The notes beneath the pieces are model-generated. The model was given only the letters and a program-made list of their open reading frames with translations. It did no database searches and was not told where the DNA came from. Shown one piece after another: positions 5,171 through 11,976 of a stretch of DNA of 12,718 nt. The position numbers were made by a program, and so were the translations under genes. How positions within the stretch are numbered: position 1 is the first letter of the stretch; each line of letters opens with the position of its first letter. This DNA comes from a bacterium (lineage in GTDB: Bacteria; Patescibacteriota; Minisyncoccia; Phycocordibacterales; Phycocordibacteraceae): contig JAJZRH010000007.1 of NCBI GenBank assembly GCA_021802795.1, positions 1 through 12,718 of the forward strand, in the 5' to 3' direction.

Positions 5171-7372
5171 ATGCCAACCCGATACTCAATTACGCTCATA
5201 CTGCTTTTTATGATACTCGCGCTCTCGCGCGGCTTTGTGCTGCAGCAGTATTTCCATGAACTCTCTCCGTTCGGTGTCCTGCATGCATCTGCAGAAGGCG
5301 ATGGCGGCGGTGGCGCCGGCGGTGGCGGCGATGGCGGTGGTGGTGCCGGCGGCGGCGGCGACGGTGGCGGCGGCCCCTCGGCACCTGCCCCCGTCATCGG
5401 TTGCATGGACCCGTCCGCCACCAACTACAACCCGGCGGCCACAAGCCAGACGGGCGTTACCTGCACGTACACGCCTGTGCCGACGCCTACCTGTATCCTC
5501 ACGACAAACCCGAGTTCTATCACCGCTGGAGGGAGCTCGTTCCTTTCTTGGGGATTCTCGAGCGGCGTCACCTCTTTTTCCATTGATAACGGCATTGGTG
5601 CCAAAACAGTCCCGGGTTTTATCTCGGTTTCCCCCGTCACGACCACAACCTATGGCGGCTCCGCCGCCGGTCCCGGAGGCACAGCGGTCTGTTCCGCGAC
5701 CGTAACGGTCACGCCCGCACCGCCCGCTCCCGTTTACGGTTGCATGGATTCTACGGCCACTAACTACAATTCCGCCGCGACCTCGCAGACGGGCGCTACC
5801 TGCACCTACCCGCCCGCTCCCGTTTACGGTTGCATGGACTCTACGGCCACCAACTATAACTCTGCGGCCACGAGCCAGACAGGCGTTACCTGCACCTACC
5901 CGCCCGCTCCCGTTTACGGTTGCATGGATTCTACGGCCACCAACTATAACTCTGCGGCCACGAGCCAGACAGGCGTTACCTGCACGTATCCGCCCGCGCC
6001 GCCCGCACCCGTTTATGGCTGCATGGATTCTACGGCCACTAACTACAATTCCGCCGCGACCTCGCAAACAGGCGTTACCTGCACCTACCCGCCCGCACCC
6101 GTTATCGGTTGTATGGACTCGACCGCCACCAACTACAATCCCGCGGCCACGAGCCAGACGGGCGTTACCTGCACCTACCCGACCCCCTCTCCCGGCGCTC
6201 CGACCTGCACGCTCTCGGCATCTCCGACGTCCGTGACGGCCGGTTCGTCTACGTCGCTTTCGTGGACGACGACGAATGGCGGAACGTTCTCCATTGACCA
6301 GAACGTCGGTGCGGTCACGCCCGCAATAGGCGGCTCCGTGAACTCGCATGCCATAAACGCGGTTACGACCTTTACCGGCACGGTTGTGAGCCCGACTGGG
6401 CAAACAGTGAATTGCGCGACGACCGTCACCATCGCCCCTACGGGCGGCGGCGCGGGCGGTCCGCCGCCGACCTATGGCGGCGGCGGCGGCGGCGGCGGAG
6501 CACTGCCTCCTCCGACCATTACGCTTGCGGCGCTTCCGCATGTTGCGTCGCAGCGGCTCGCATACCTCTACCTCTCACAGATCCCATACACTGGCCTTGA
6601 CCTCGGTCCGGTCGGCACGACGCTCTACTGGCTCGCGCTTATCTCCTGGGCGCTCGCACTTGCCTACCTAGTGCTCTTTGGCGCGGCGCCGGCCGCGAAC
6701 CGCTCGTTGCGCGCCTTTGGGCAGCGCGTCGCGGCATCGCTCAACGCACGCGAGCTTGCTCCGGTCCCGGCAGTCGCGCGCGAACCGCACATCGTCGTTA
6801 CTGAAGTCCAGTCTGCGCCGGCACCGGAAGCGCCCCGCAGTTACTCGTCGTATGACGGTTTCAAATCGTTCGCACGGGGAGGGGCGCTCTCCATCGACGA
6901 CATTGTGAAAGGCCTGTCGCGGCATCACCATGCTACGGCCAAACATAACGTCGAGCCGGTGCGCGAAAATGTGGAACCGGTATTTGAGAACGTTGAACCG
7001 GTATACGAGCACGTTGAGGCGATTGCAGCCGACTCTGAGGCGACTCCCGCATCCGTTCGCGGATTCATAGCGGCCTTGGTTGAGGGCGATCGCGCGGCGG
7101 TCTTTGCGGGACTCCGCCAGCATGTGCGCGGAAACGGCTCGCCGGAGAAGCTCATCACGGACATCGTTTGTTTGCTCGACGACGCATACCGCGCGCGCAT
7201 TGACGGCACCGCCTCCGATTCCGGCATTTCGCGCTTGACCGCACGCCTCTCCACGCCGGTTCTGGAACAGCTCATCACCGCGCTTACGATCGCCATCGAC
7301 TCGAGCTATTCAGTTGGCGTGACCGGCGCCAAGCTGGCGCTGACGCGTGCGCTTTCAATACTAGGCGCATAA
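5171..7372 (+). CDS. Large modular surface protein with Cys repeats, Ig-like domains, IPYTG motif and cytoplasmic tail
   Basis: The protein has 733 residues counted from the ATG at 5171. Domains in order: signal peptide (cleavage near HASA, residue 41); Gly-rich spacer of DGGGGAGGGG units (44-68); Cys repeat 1 (77-100); Ig-like domain 1 (about 108-186); Cys repeats 2-6 (190-336); Ig-like domain 2 (about 345-425); Gly/Pro linker; IPYTG (471-475); membrane helix (about 484-504); then about 225 cytoplasmic residues with an NVEPV repeat and a helical end (about 625-733). IPYTG before the helix resembles a sortase signal (LPXTG), and a sortase gene lies in the same cluster. Canonical substrates, however, end shortly after the helix. 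An in-frame GTG at 5066 would add 35 residues that would disrupt the signal peptide and cover the leader hairpins, so ATG 5171 with AGGA just upstream is preferred. Probable role: surface stalk or adhesin. Confidence 0.85.
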   Translation: MPTRYSITLILLFMILALSRGFVLQQYFHELSPFGVLHASAEGDGGGGAGGGGDGGGGAGGGGDGGGGPSAPAPVIGCMDPSATNYNPAATSQTGVTCTYTPVPTPTCILTTNPSSITAGGSSFLSWGFSSGVTSFSIDNGIGAKTVPGFISVSPVTTTTYGGSAAGPGGTAVCSATVTVTPAPPAPVYGCMDSTATNYNSAATSQTGATCTYPPAPVYGCMDSTATNYNSAATSQTGVTCTYPPAPVYGCMDSTATNYNSAATSQTGVTCTYPPAPPAPVYGCMDSTATNYNSAATSQTGVTCTYPPAPVIGCMDSTATNYNPAATSQTGVTCTYPTPSPGAPTCTLSASPTSVTAGSSTSLSWTTTNGGTFSIDQNVGAVTPAIGGSVNSHAINAVTTFTGTVVSPTGQTVNCATTVTIAPTGGGAGGPPPTYGGGGGGGGALPPPTITLAALPHVASQRLAYLYLSQIPYTGLDLGPVGTTLYWLALISWALALAYLVLFGAAPAANRSLRAFGQRVAASLNARELAPVPAVAREPHIVVTEVQSAPAPEAPRSYSSYDGFKSFARGGALSIDDIVKGLSRHHHATAKHNVEPVRENVEPVFENVEPVYEHVEAIAADSEATPASVRGFIAALVEGDRAAVFAGLRQHVRGNGSPEKLITDIVCLLDDAYRARIDGTASDSGISRLTARLSTPVLEQLITALTIAIDSSYSVGVTGAKLALTRALSILGA
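5300..5374 (+). repeat. Gly-rich spacer, 30-bp units
   Basis: Two and a half units encode DGGGGAGGGG. The DNA is almost pure GGC/GGT codons. It forms a flexible spacer between the signal peptide and the first Cys repeat. Confidence 0.85.
5399..5470 (+). repeat. Cys repeat 1 (isolated copy)
   Basis: This is a 24-residue unit with the consensus GCMDxxATNYNxAATSQTGxT ending in CTY. The two Cys could form a disulfide, and the Asp/Asn pattern resembles short calcium-stabilised modules in secreted bacterial proteins. It is separated from the other copies by an Ig-like domain and resembles copy 6 most. Confidence 0.85.
5738..6178 (+). repeat. Tandem array of Cys repeats 2-6
   Basis: Five copies of the 72-bp unit start at 5738, 5828, 5918, 6017 and 6107. 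They are joined by Pro/Ala linkers giving a 90-bp period (99 bp between copies 4 and 5, which has an extra PPA). Copies 3 and 4 are nearly identical at DNA level, as are copies 2 and 5. Each encodes two Cys. Confidence 0.92.
6581..6595 (+). other. IPYTG, possible sortase sorting motif
   Basis: Ile-Pro-Tyr-Thr-Gly (residues 471-475) lies 9 residues before a membrane helix. Arg511 and Arg514 follow the helix. Order and spacing fit an LPXTG-type signal; the long tail after the helix does not. Confidence 0.5.
6947..7009 (+). repeat. 21-bp repeat encoding NVEPV heptads
   Basis: Three consecutive 7-residue units, NVEPV followed by RE, FE and YE, are followed by a degenerate HVEAI. They lie in the cytoplasmic tail of the surface protein, after a His-rich stretch. 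The DNA differs at wobble positions between units, so the peptide rather than the DNA seems to be kept. Confidence 0.8.
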
Positions 7373-7412
7373 AAGAAAAAACCGCTTGTGAGCGGTTTTT
7401 TCTTTTATGCGC
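7365..7412. terminator. Perfect bidirectional terminator containing both stop codons
   Basis: A 22-bp perfect inverted repeat (7365-7386 with 7391-7412) with loop TGTG has an A/T-tract on both sides of the ACCGCT core. It serves the surface-protein gene and thrS, which converge here. The TAA of the plus gene (7370-7372) and the TAA of thrS (7407-7405) lie at mirrored positions in the two arms. Confidence 0.93.
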
Positions 7413-8634
7413 GCGTTCTTGTTTCTTCCGTTGTACGCCGTATGAAATCCTCGACCGGCATCGCCTCAAGCTTGCCATGGTCGCGGCTGTCTACTGAAAT
7501 GGTTTTTGCTTCGACTTCGGCGTCGCCGACGACGAGCAAGTAAGGGATTTTCTCCGACTTTGCGTTGCGTATTTTCTTGCCGAGCGACTCGTTCGCGTCG
7601 TCCGTGTCTGCGCGGATGCCCGCGGCTTTCAGCGCGTCCGCAACCTCCTTTGCATACGCATTGTGCTTTTCGGACACGGGGAGCACGCGCGCCTGGACGG
7701 GGGAGAGCCAGAGCGGGAACGCGCCCTGGAGGTGTTCAATGAGGACAGAAAGGAAGCGTTCTATGGAGCCCATAATGGCGGCGTGTATCATCACAATGCG
7801 TTCTTTCTCTCCTTTCTCGTTTATGCAGGTGAGGTCGAAATTCTCCGGCATGTTCATGTCGAGCTGGATGGTCGCCACCTGCCAGAGGCGGCCGTGCGAG
7901 TCTTCGGCCATAAAGTCCAGTTTCGGGCCGTAGAAGGCCGCTTCGCCGACGCCGGGAATGGTTTCCGCGCCTTTCTCTTTTGCGATCTTGGTCAGAATGT
8001 CTTCCGCCGTCTTCCAGCGCGCCTTATCGCCGAGGTATTTTTCCGGATGCTCCGGGTCGTGGAATGAGAGCCGTATTTTCTTAGGGTTGAATCCGAACGT
8101 TCCGTAGAATTTCTCGATGATATTCCAAATGTTCCTGAATTCTTCCTCCACCTGTGATTCGCGGCAGAAGGCGTGCGCATCGTCCTGGGTAAATGCGCGG
8201 ACGCGCGAAAGACCGTTCAGCTCGCCCGACTGTTCATCGCGATAGCACATGGTCGTGTTCGCATAGCGCTGTGGCAGTTCGCGATAGCTCCACGGCTTGC
8301 GTGCATAGATCTGCGTGTGGTGCGGGCAGTTCATCGGCTTCAGTGCGAACTCGTCGCCCTCGCGCGTGGTAATGCGGAAAAGATCGTCTTTGAATTTGTC
8401 CCAATGGCCGCTCTTCTCGTAGAGTTCCTTCTTTGTGATATGGGGTATCTCCACCTTTTCGTATCCGTGTGCGCTCCGCATTTCCCACACGAAGTCATCG
8501 AGGAGGTTGCGGAGTATTGTGCCCTTGGGTGTCCAGAGCGGGAGACCGGAGCCGACGAGTTCGGAGAATGTGAACAAATCGAGCTCCTTGCCGAGCTTTT
8601 TGTGGTCGCGTTCCTTATCTGCCGGGGCGTCCAT
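7405..8634 (-). CDS. thrS: Threonyl-tRNA synthetase lacking TGS and editing domains
   Basis: This class II synthetase charges tRNA-Thr with threonine. It has 409 residues from the ATG at 8634, against about 640 in the usual bacterial enzyme. The protein begins at RDHKKLGKELDLF, where the catalytic core starts in the family, so the TGS and second-site editing domains are absent. The core is intact: motif 2 around CYRDEQSG (Arg132), motif 3 MGSIERF, and zinc ligands Cys103 (MNCPHH), His154 (DDAHAFC) and His284 (VMIHAAI). The anticodon-binding domain covers about 307-400 (LSPVQARVLPV to PYLLVVGDAEVE). The in-frame GTG at 8655 lies upstream of the -10 box at 8644-8649, so ATG 8634 is the better start. 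No Shine-Dalgarno sequence is seen. The gene starts 21 bp behind the dnaE stop and ends in a bidirectional terminator. Confidence 0.95.
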   Translation of the reverse strand: MDAPADKERDHKKLGKELDLFTFSELVGSGLPLWTPKGTILRNLLDDFVWEMRSAHGYEKVEIPHITKKELYEKSGHWDKFKDDLFRITTREGDEFALKPMNCPHHTQIYARKPWSYRELPQRYANTTMCYRDEQSGELNGLSRVRAFTQDDAHAFCRESQVEEEFRNIWNIIEKFYGTFGFNPKKIRLSFHDPEHPEKYLGDKARWKTAEDILTKIAKEKGAETIPGVGEAAFYGPKLDFMAEDSHGRLWQVATIQLDMNMPENFDLTCINEKGEKERIVMIHAAIMGSIERFLSVLIEHLQGAFPLWLSPVQARVLPVSEKHNAYAKEVADALKAAGIRADTDDANESLGKKIRNAKSEKIPYLLVVGDAEVEAKTISVDSRDHGKLEAMPVEDFIRRTTEETRTRA

Positions 8635-8643
8635 AATGTCCAG

Positions 8644-8652
8644 AATATAGCA
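8644..8652 (-). promoter_or_regulatory. Extended -10 promoter of thrS
   Basis: On the minus strand TGCTATATT (8652-8644) is an extended -10 element. No good -35 box is found 17 bp upstream, which the TG extension can compensate. The predicted start is near 8637, giving a leader of about 3 nt before ATG 8634. The element lies in the 21 bp between the dnaE stop and the thrS start. Confidence 0.6.
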
Positions 8653-8655
8653 CAC

Positions 8656-11600
8656 TCAAGAGAGCGGCTTAAGTTCTTCTATGGCGAGCGAGGGTTCGCC
8701 GTTTCGGACCGCCACCTTGCCTTTTACGAGGAGGCACGCGCCGGGGGTGATGACGGCCGCGTGCTCTTTAAAGAGTCGCGGGAAGACGACCGCCTCTATG
8801 GATTCGGTCATATCTTCCACGGCGAGGAACGCCATCTTCTCGCCGCTCTTGGTGAGAAGCGTGCGCACAGTGGAAACGAGCACGGGCAGGATGAGGAGCA
8901 TCCCGGGCTGGGGTTCTTCCTTCACTTTCTTGATGGAGAGGTGCGCTTTTTTCAGCGTCGCCTCATGTGCTTCAAGAGGATGGCCGCTCACATAAATGCC
9001 GAGCAGTTCCTTTTCCCAGGCGAGCCTGTCCGAAATGGAAGTCGCCTTGCCTTCGGGGAGCGTGAGCGAGGGCGCCGAGTGGAACGAGGCGCCGAAGAGG
9101 GAATCCTGCGGCGCGACCGCCGTCGCCTCCCGATGGAAGGCGAGCAAGGTCTCGATGTTTTCAAGCATCGTGCCGCGCTTGTGCTGCGACGGACTGAGCG
9201 AATCAAGCGCGCCGCACTTGATGAGCGACTCGAGCGACTTGCGGTTGAGGTTCTTGGACCCGACGCGCGAGAGGAAATCGGAAAGGGAAGAGAACGGTCC
9301 GCGCGCCGTGCGTTCGGCGATAATGGCTTCCGAGATGCCGTCGCCGAAGTTTTTGATGGACGAGAGACCGAACCGGATGGCGTTTGGCGACTGGGGAGAG
9401 TCACTCGAAGAGTACGCCGTATTTTTCTGCTGAAAAATCGGCTCGCCCTCGGGCCGTCGCCCTGCGGGAGCCTCTTCTCGCGACATCTCCCCAGTCGCTT
9501 CAACACGTACCGTTGTGAAGTCCGTCCCGCTCTCGTTCACGTCCGGCGGGAGGACGGGGATGCCCATGCGCTTTGCCTCGGCGACGAAGACGGCGATAGC
9601 CTCCGTGTCGCCCGAGTCCGCGGTGAGCACGGCGGCGAGGTACTCCACCGGATAGTTCGCTTTCATATACGAAGTTTGGTACGCGACCTTGCCGTAGGAA
9701 GCAGCGTGCGCTTTGTTGAACCCGTACGCGGCGAACGGCTCAATGAGGAGCCAGAGTTTTTCCGCCGTCGCTTCCGAAAGCTTCCCGTACTCCACGAATC
9801 CTTTGAGGAGTTTCGCTTTTTCCGCCTGCATGACCTTCGGGATCTTCTTGCCCATCGCTTTGCGAAGCTGGTCCGCCTCCAGCCACGAATAGCCGGCGAG
9901 TTTGATAGCGGTGAGGAGCACGTCGTCCTGGTACACGAGGAGGCCGTAGGAGAAATCCAGGTAGTCCTTCATCCGCGGGTCGACGAAACGGATGAGCTTT
10001 GGGTTGTGCTTGCGCTCAATATACTGGGGAATGGTTTCCATCGGGCCCGGGCGATAGAGCGCGACCATGGCGTTGATGTCGTGGATAGTGGAGGGCTTCA
10101 GTTCTTTCAGCCAGCGGGTCATGCCGGAGCCGTTCAGCTGGAACGTGCCTTCCGTTTCGCCGCGCGCGAGCATTGCAAATGTCTTCGTATCGTCAATCGG
10201 GACGTTCTCGATATCAACGACGATGCCGCGCGTTTCTTTCACGCGCGCGACCGCGTCGGCGAGGATGGCGAGGTTCTTGATGCCGAGGAAGTCGAATTTC
10301 AGGAGCCCGACGCCGCCGTACTCATCGGTGATTGAATACATGTCGTACTGCGTGATCATCTTCCCGGTGCCCTTCGGGTCGGGCTGGATCGGGGTCCACT
10401 CCACAAGCGGCGTCGGCGCGACGACGACGCCCGCCGCATGCACGCCCACGTGCCGCACGCATCCTTCAATGCGTTTGGCCAGGTCGATGATCTCCCGGGA
10501 TTCGTCGTCCTCGTCATAGAGCGTTTTCAGGTCCGGTTCAAGCTCCATAGCGTGGTCAATGGTCATCGGGAATCCTTGGGAACCCATCGGGATGAGCTTG
10601 GCGATGCGGTCGCCGGTGGTGTAGGAGTGGCCGAGTGCGCGCGCGACGTCGCGCACCGCCGCCCTCGCCATCATCGTGCCGAAGGTGCCGATCTGCGCGA
10701 CGTGGTCCTCGCCGTATTTCCGTTTCGTGTACGCGATCATATCGTCGCGGCGATCGTCGGCGATGTCCATATCGATATCCGGCGCTTTCGGGCGTTCCGG
10801 GTTGAGGAACCGTTCGAACGGCAGTTTATAGAACAGCGGGTTCACGTTCGTAATGCCGACGAGATAGGCGACCAGGCTTCCGGCGGCGCTTCCGCGCGTG
10901 GTGGTGAGGATGCCGGCGCTCTTCGCATAGCGCAGGAGGTCGGCGACGATGAGGTAGTACACCGCGAATCCCTTGCCGATGATGATGTTCAGTTCGTACT
11001 CAATGCGCTCGCTTACCTCCTTTGATTCCTCAAGCCCCCGCATTTTGATCCCGGCGTAGGCGGTCGCGCGCAGCTCCTCGTCGTGGTTTTTGAACCCCTG
11101 CGAGACGGGGACGGAGGGGAATGTCCATTTCCCGAGTTCGAAAGACAGGTTGCAGCGGTCGGCGATCCTGCGCGAGTTGTCCAGCGCTTCGGGAACGTCC
11201 TTGAAGAATTTCTCGGCGGTTTTTTCGCTGATGAATGAGAAGTCCTCGTCCTCATTCCTGCCGCGCGCGCCGTGCTGGATGCGGCGCATGATCTCGGTCG
11301 CCTCGCGGTCGTCGGGGTTCAAGTAATAGACATCGTGCTGAGCGACGAGCGGCGTGCCGCTTTCTTTCGCAAGCGCGACGATCTTCTGCATCAGGGCTTC
11401 GTGCCCCGCGACTTTCGGGTGGTGCGTTATCTCAAGAAAGACGTTCTCCGCGCCGAATATATCCTTAAACTCCGCAAGCGCGGCCGCCGCGCCGTCCTCG
11501 TCTCCGGCGCGCAGGTATAGGGCAATAGCGCCGGCAAATGAGGGGATGATGGCGATGAGGCCGCGGTTGTGTTCGCGCAGGAGTTCCTTATCCATGCGCG

Positions 11601-11955
11601 GACGCTCGGAGAACCCTTCCGTCCACGACTTCGTCACCAGAGCGAGAAGGTTTTTATAACCCTCGTTAGTTTCCGCGAGGAGGACGAGGCGGGTGCGTCT
11701 TCCGCCGGCGTCCTGGTCCGGCTCGCGCCGGGAACGCGTCGCGAGGTAGGCGTCCACGCCCAGGATGGGCTTCACGCCCGCCGCCGTGGCGGCCTTGTAG
11801 AACTCAATAGCACCGTGCATGTTGCCGCTGTCGGTGAGCGCGAGCGCGTCCATGCCCTCCTTCTTCGCTTTCTCTACGAGCTCGTCTATCTTCGGCAGAG
11901 CCTGGAGGAATGAATAGTGGCTATGCGCATGCAGATGGATAAAACGGCTGGCCAT
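8656..11955 (-). CDS. dnaE: DNA polymerase III alpha subunit
   Basis: This is the replicative C-family DNA polymerase, 1099 residues from the ATG at 11955. The N-terminal PHP domain (about 5-280) starts with FIHLHAHSHYS. The polymerase core carries the catalytic Asp residues 395 and 397 in PDIDMDI and Asp555 in LLKFDFLG. Helix-hairpin-helix and OB-fold segments follow (OB about 990-1085, LPVLVSTVRTLLTKSGEKMAF). The protein stops soon after the OB fold, without the longer C-terminal tail of E. coli DnaE. The open frame continues upstream to 12594, but that part overlaps rnhB antisense and has no DnaE character. ATG 11955 begins the canonical N-terminus and stands 7 nt behind a perfect -10 box. 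Odd points: most PHP metal ligands are replaced, and a palindromic insertion encodes about residues 820-857. Confidence 0.96.
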   Translation of the reverse strand: MASRFIHLHAHSHYSFLQALPKIDELVEKAKKEGMDALALTDSGNMHGAIEFYKAATAAGVKPILGVDAYLATRSRREPDQDAGGRRTRLVLLAETNEGYKNLLALVTKSWTEGFSERPRMDKELLREHNRGLIAIIPSFAGAIALYLRAGDEDGAAAALAEFKDIFGAENVFLEITHHPKVAGHEALMQKIVALAKESGTPLVAQHDVYYLNPDDREATEIMRRIQHGARGRNEDEDFSFISEKTAEKFFKDVPEALDNSRRIADRCNLSFELGKWTFPSVPVSQGFKNHDEELRATAYAGIKMRGLEESKEVSERIEYELNIIIGKGFAVYYLIVADLLRYAKSAGILTTTRGSAAGSLVAYLVGITNVNPLFYKLPFERFLNPERPKAPDIDMDIADDRRDDMIAYTKRKYGEDHVAQIGTFGTMMARAAVRDVARALGHSYTTGDRIAKLIPMGSQGFPMTIDHAMELEPDLKTLYDEDDESREIIDLAKRIEGCVRHVGVHAAGVVVAPTPLVEWTPIQPDPKGTGKMITQYDMYSITDEYGGVGLLKFDFLGIKNLAILADAVARVKETRGIVVDIENVPIDDTKTFAMLARGETEGTFQLNGSGMTRWLKELKPSTIHDINAMVALYRPGPMETIPQYIERKHNPKLIRFVDPRMKDYLDFSYGLLVYQDDVLLTAIKLAGYSWLEADQLRKAMGKKIPKVMQAEKAKLLKGFVEYGKLSEATAEKLWLLIEPFAAYGFNKAHAASYGKVAYQTSYMKANYPVEYLAAVLTADSGDTEAIAVFVAEAKRMGIPVLPPDVNESGTDFTTVRVEATGEMSREEAPAGRRPEGEPIFQQKNTAYSSSDSPQSPNAIRFGLSSIKNFGDGISEAIIAERTARGPFSSLSDFLSRVGSKNLNRKSLESLIKCGALDSLSPSQHKRGTMLENIETLLAFHREATAVAPQDSLFGASFHSAPSLTLPEGKATSISDRLAWEKELLGIYVSGHPLEAHEATLKKAHLSIKKVKEEPQPGMLLILPVLVSTVRTLLTKSGEKMAFLAVEDMTESIEAVVFPRLFKEHAAVITPGACLLVKGKVAVRNGEPSLAIEELKPLS
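9387..9498. repeat. Palindromic insertion within dnaE
   Basis: A 13-bp perfect inverted repeat (9387-9399 with 9486-9498) encloses further nested pairing. GTC/GAC at 9400-9402 with 9482-9484 and GAAGAG/CTCTTC at 9407-9412 with 9472-9477 extend the stem. An inner hairpin pairs ATTTTTC with GAAAAAT around a TGCT loop (9421-9438). A GC-rich hairpin opens with GGCTC/GAGCC (9440-9444 with 9468-9472). The segment encodes roughly 38 residues between two elements that are adjacent in ordinary DnaE (VNESGTDF and IRFGLSSIKN). It looks like a small folded element inserted in frame. Confidence 0.65.
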
Positions 11956-11962
11956 GCTTTCG

Positions 11963-11970
11963 ATTATACT
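11963..11970. promoter_or_regulatory. Overlapping divergent -10 boxes of dnaE and rnhB
   Basis: On the minus strand TATAAT (11968-11963) ends 7 nt before the dnaE ATG. On the plus strand TATACT (11965-11970) ends 6 nt before the rnhB ATG at 11977. The two hexamers share four base pairs. No convincing -35 box is seen for either. Predicted starts fall on or within a base of the start codons, implying leaderless mRNAs. Confidence 0.6.
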
Positions 11971-11976
11971 TGTCCC

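Noticed and set aside
5738..6178. CRISPR-like regular repeats
   Set aside because: The period is a multiple of three, the units are translated into a conserved Cys module and there are no unique spacers.
5186..6541. A 451-codon open frame on the minus strand opposite the surface protein
   Set aside because: It consists mainly of Arg/Gly-rich shadows of the plus-strand repeats and has no ribosome binding site or family features.
8173..10335. A 720-codon open frame on the plus strand opposite thrS and dnaE
   Set aside because: It is antisense to two unambiguous genes, is rich in Arg, His and Glu, has no domain-like pattern and arises from GC-biased third codon positions.
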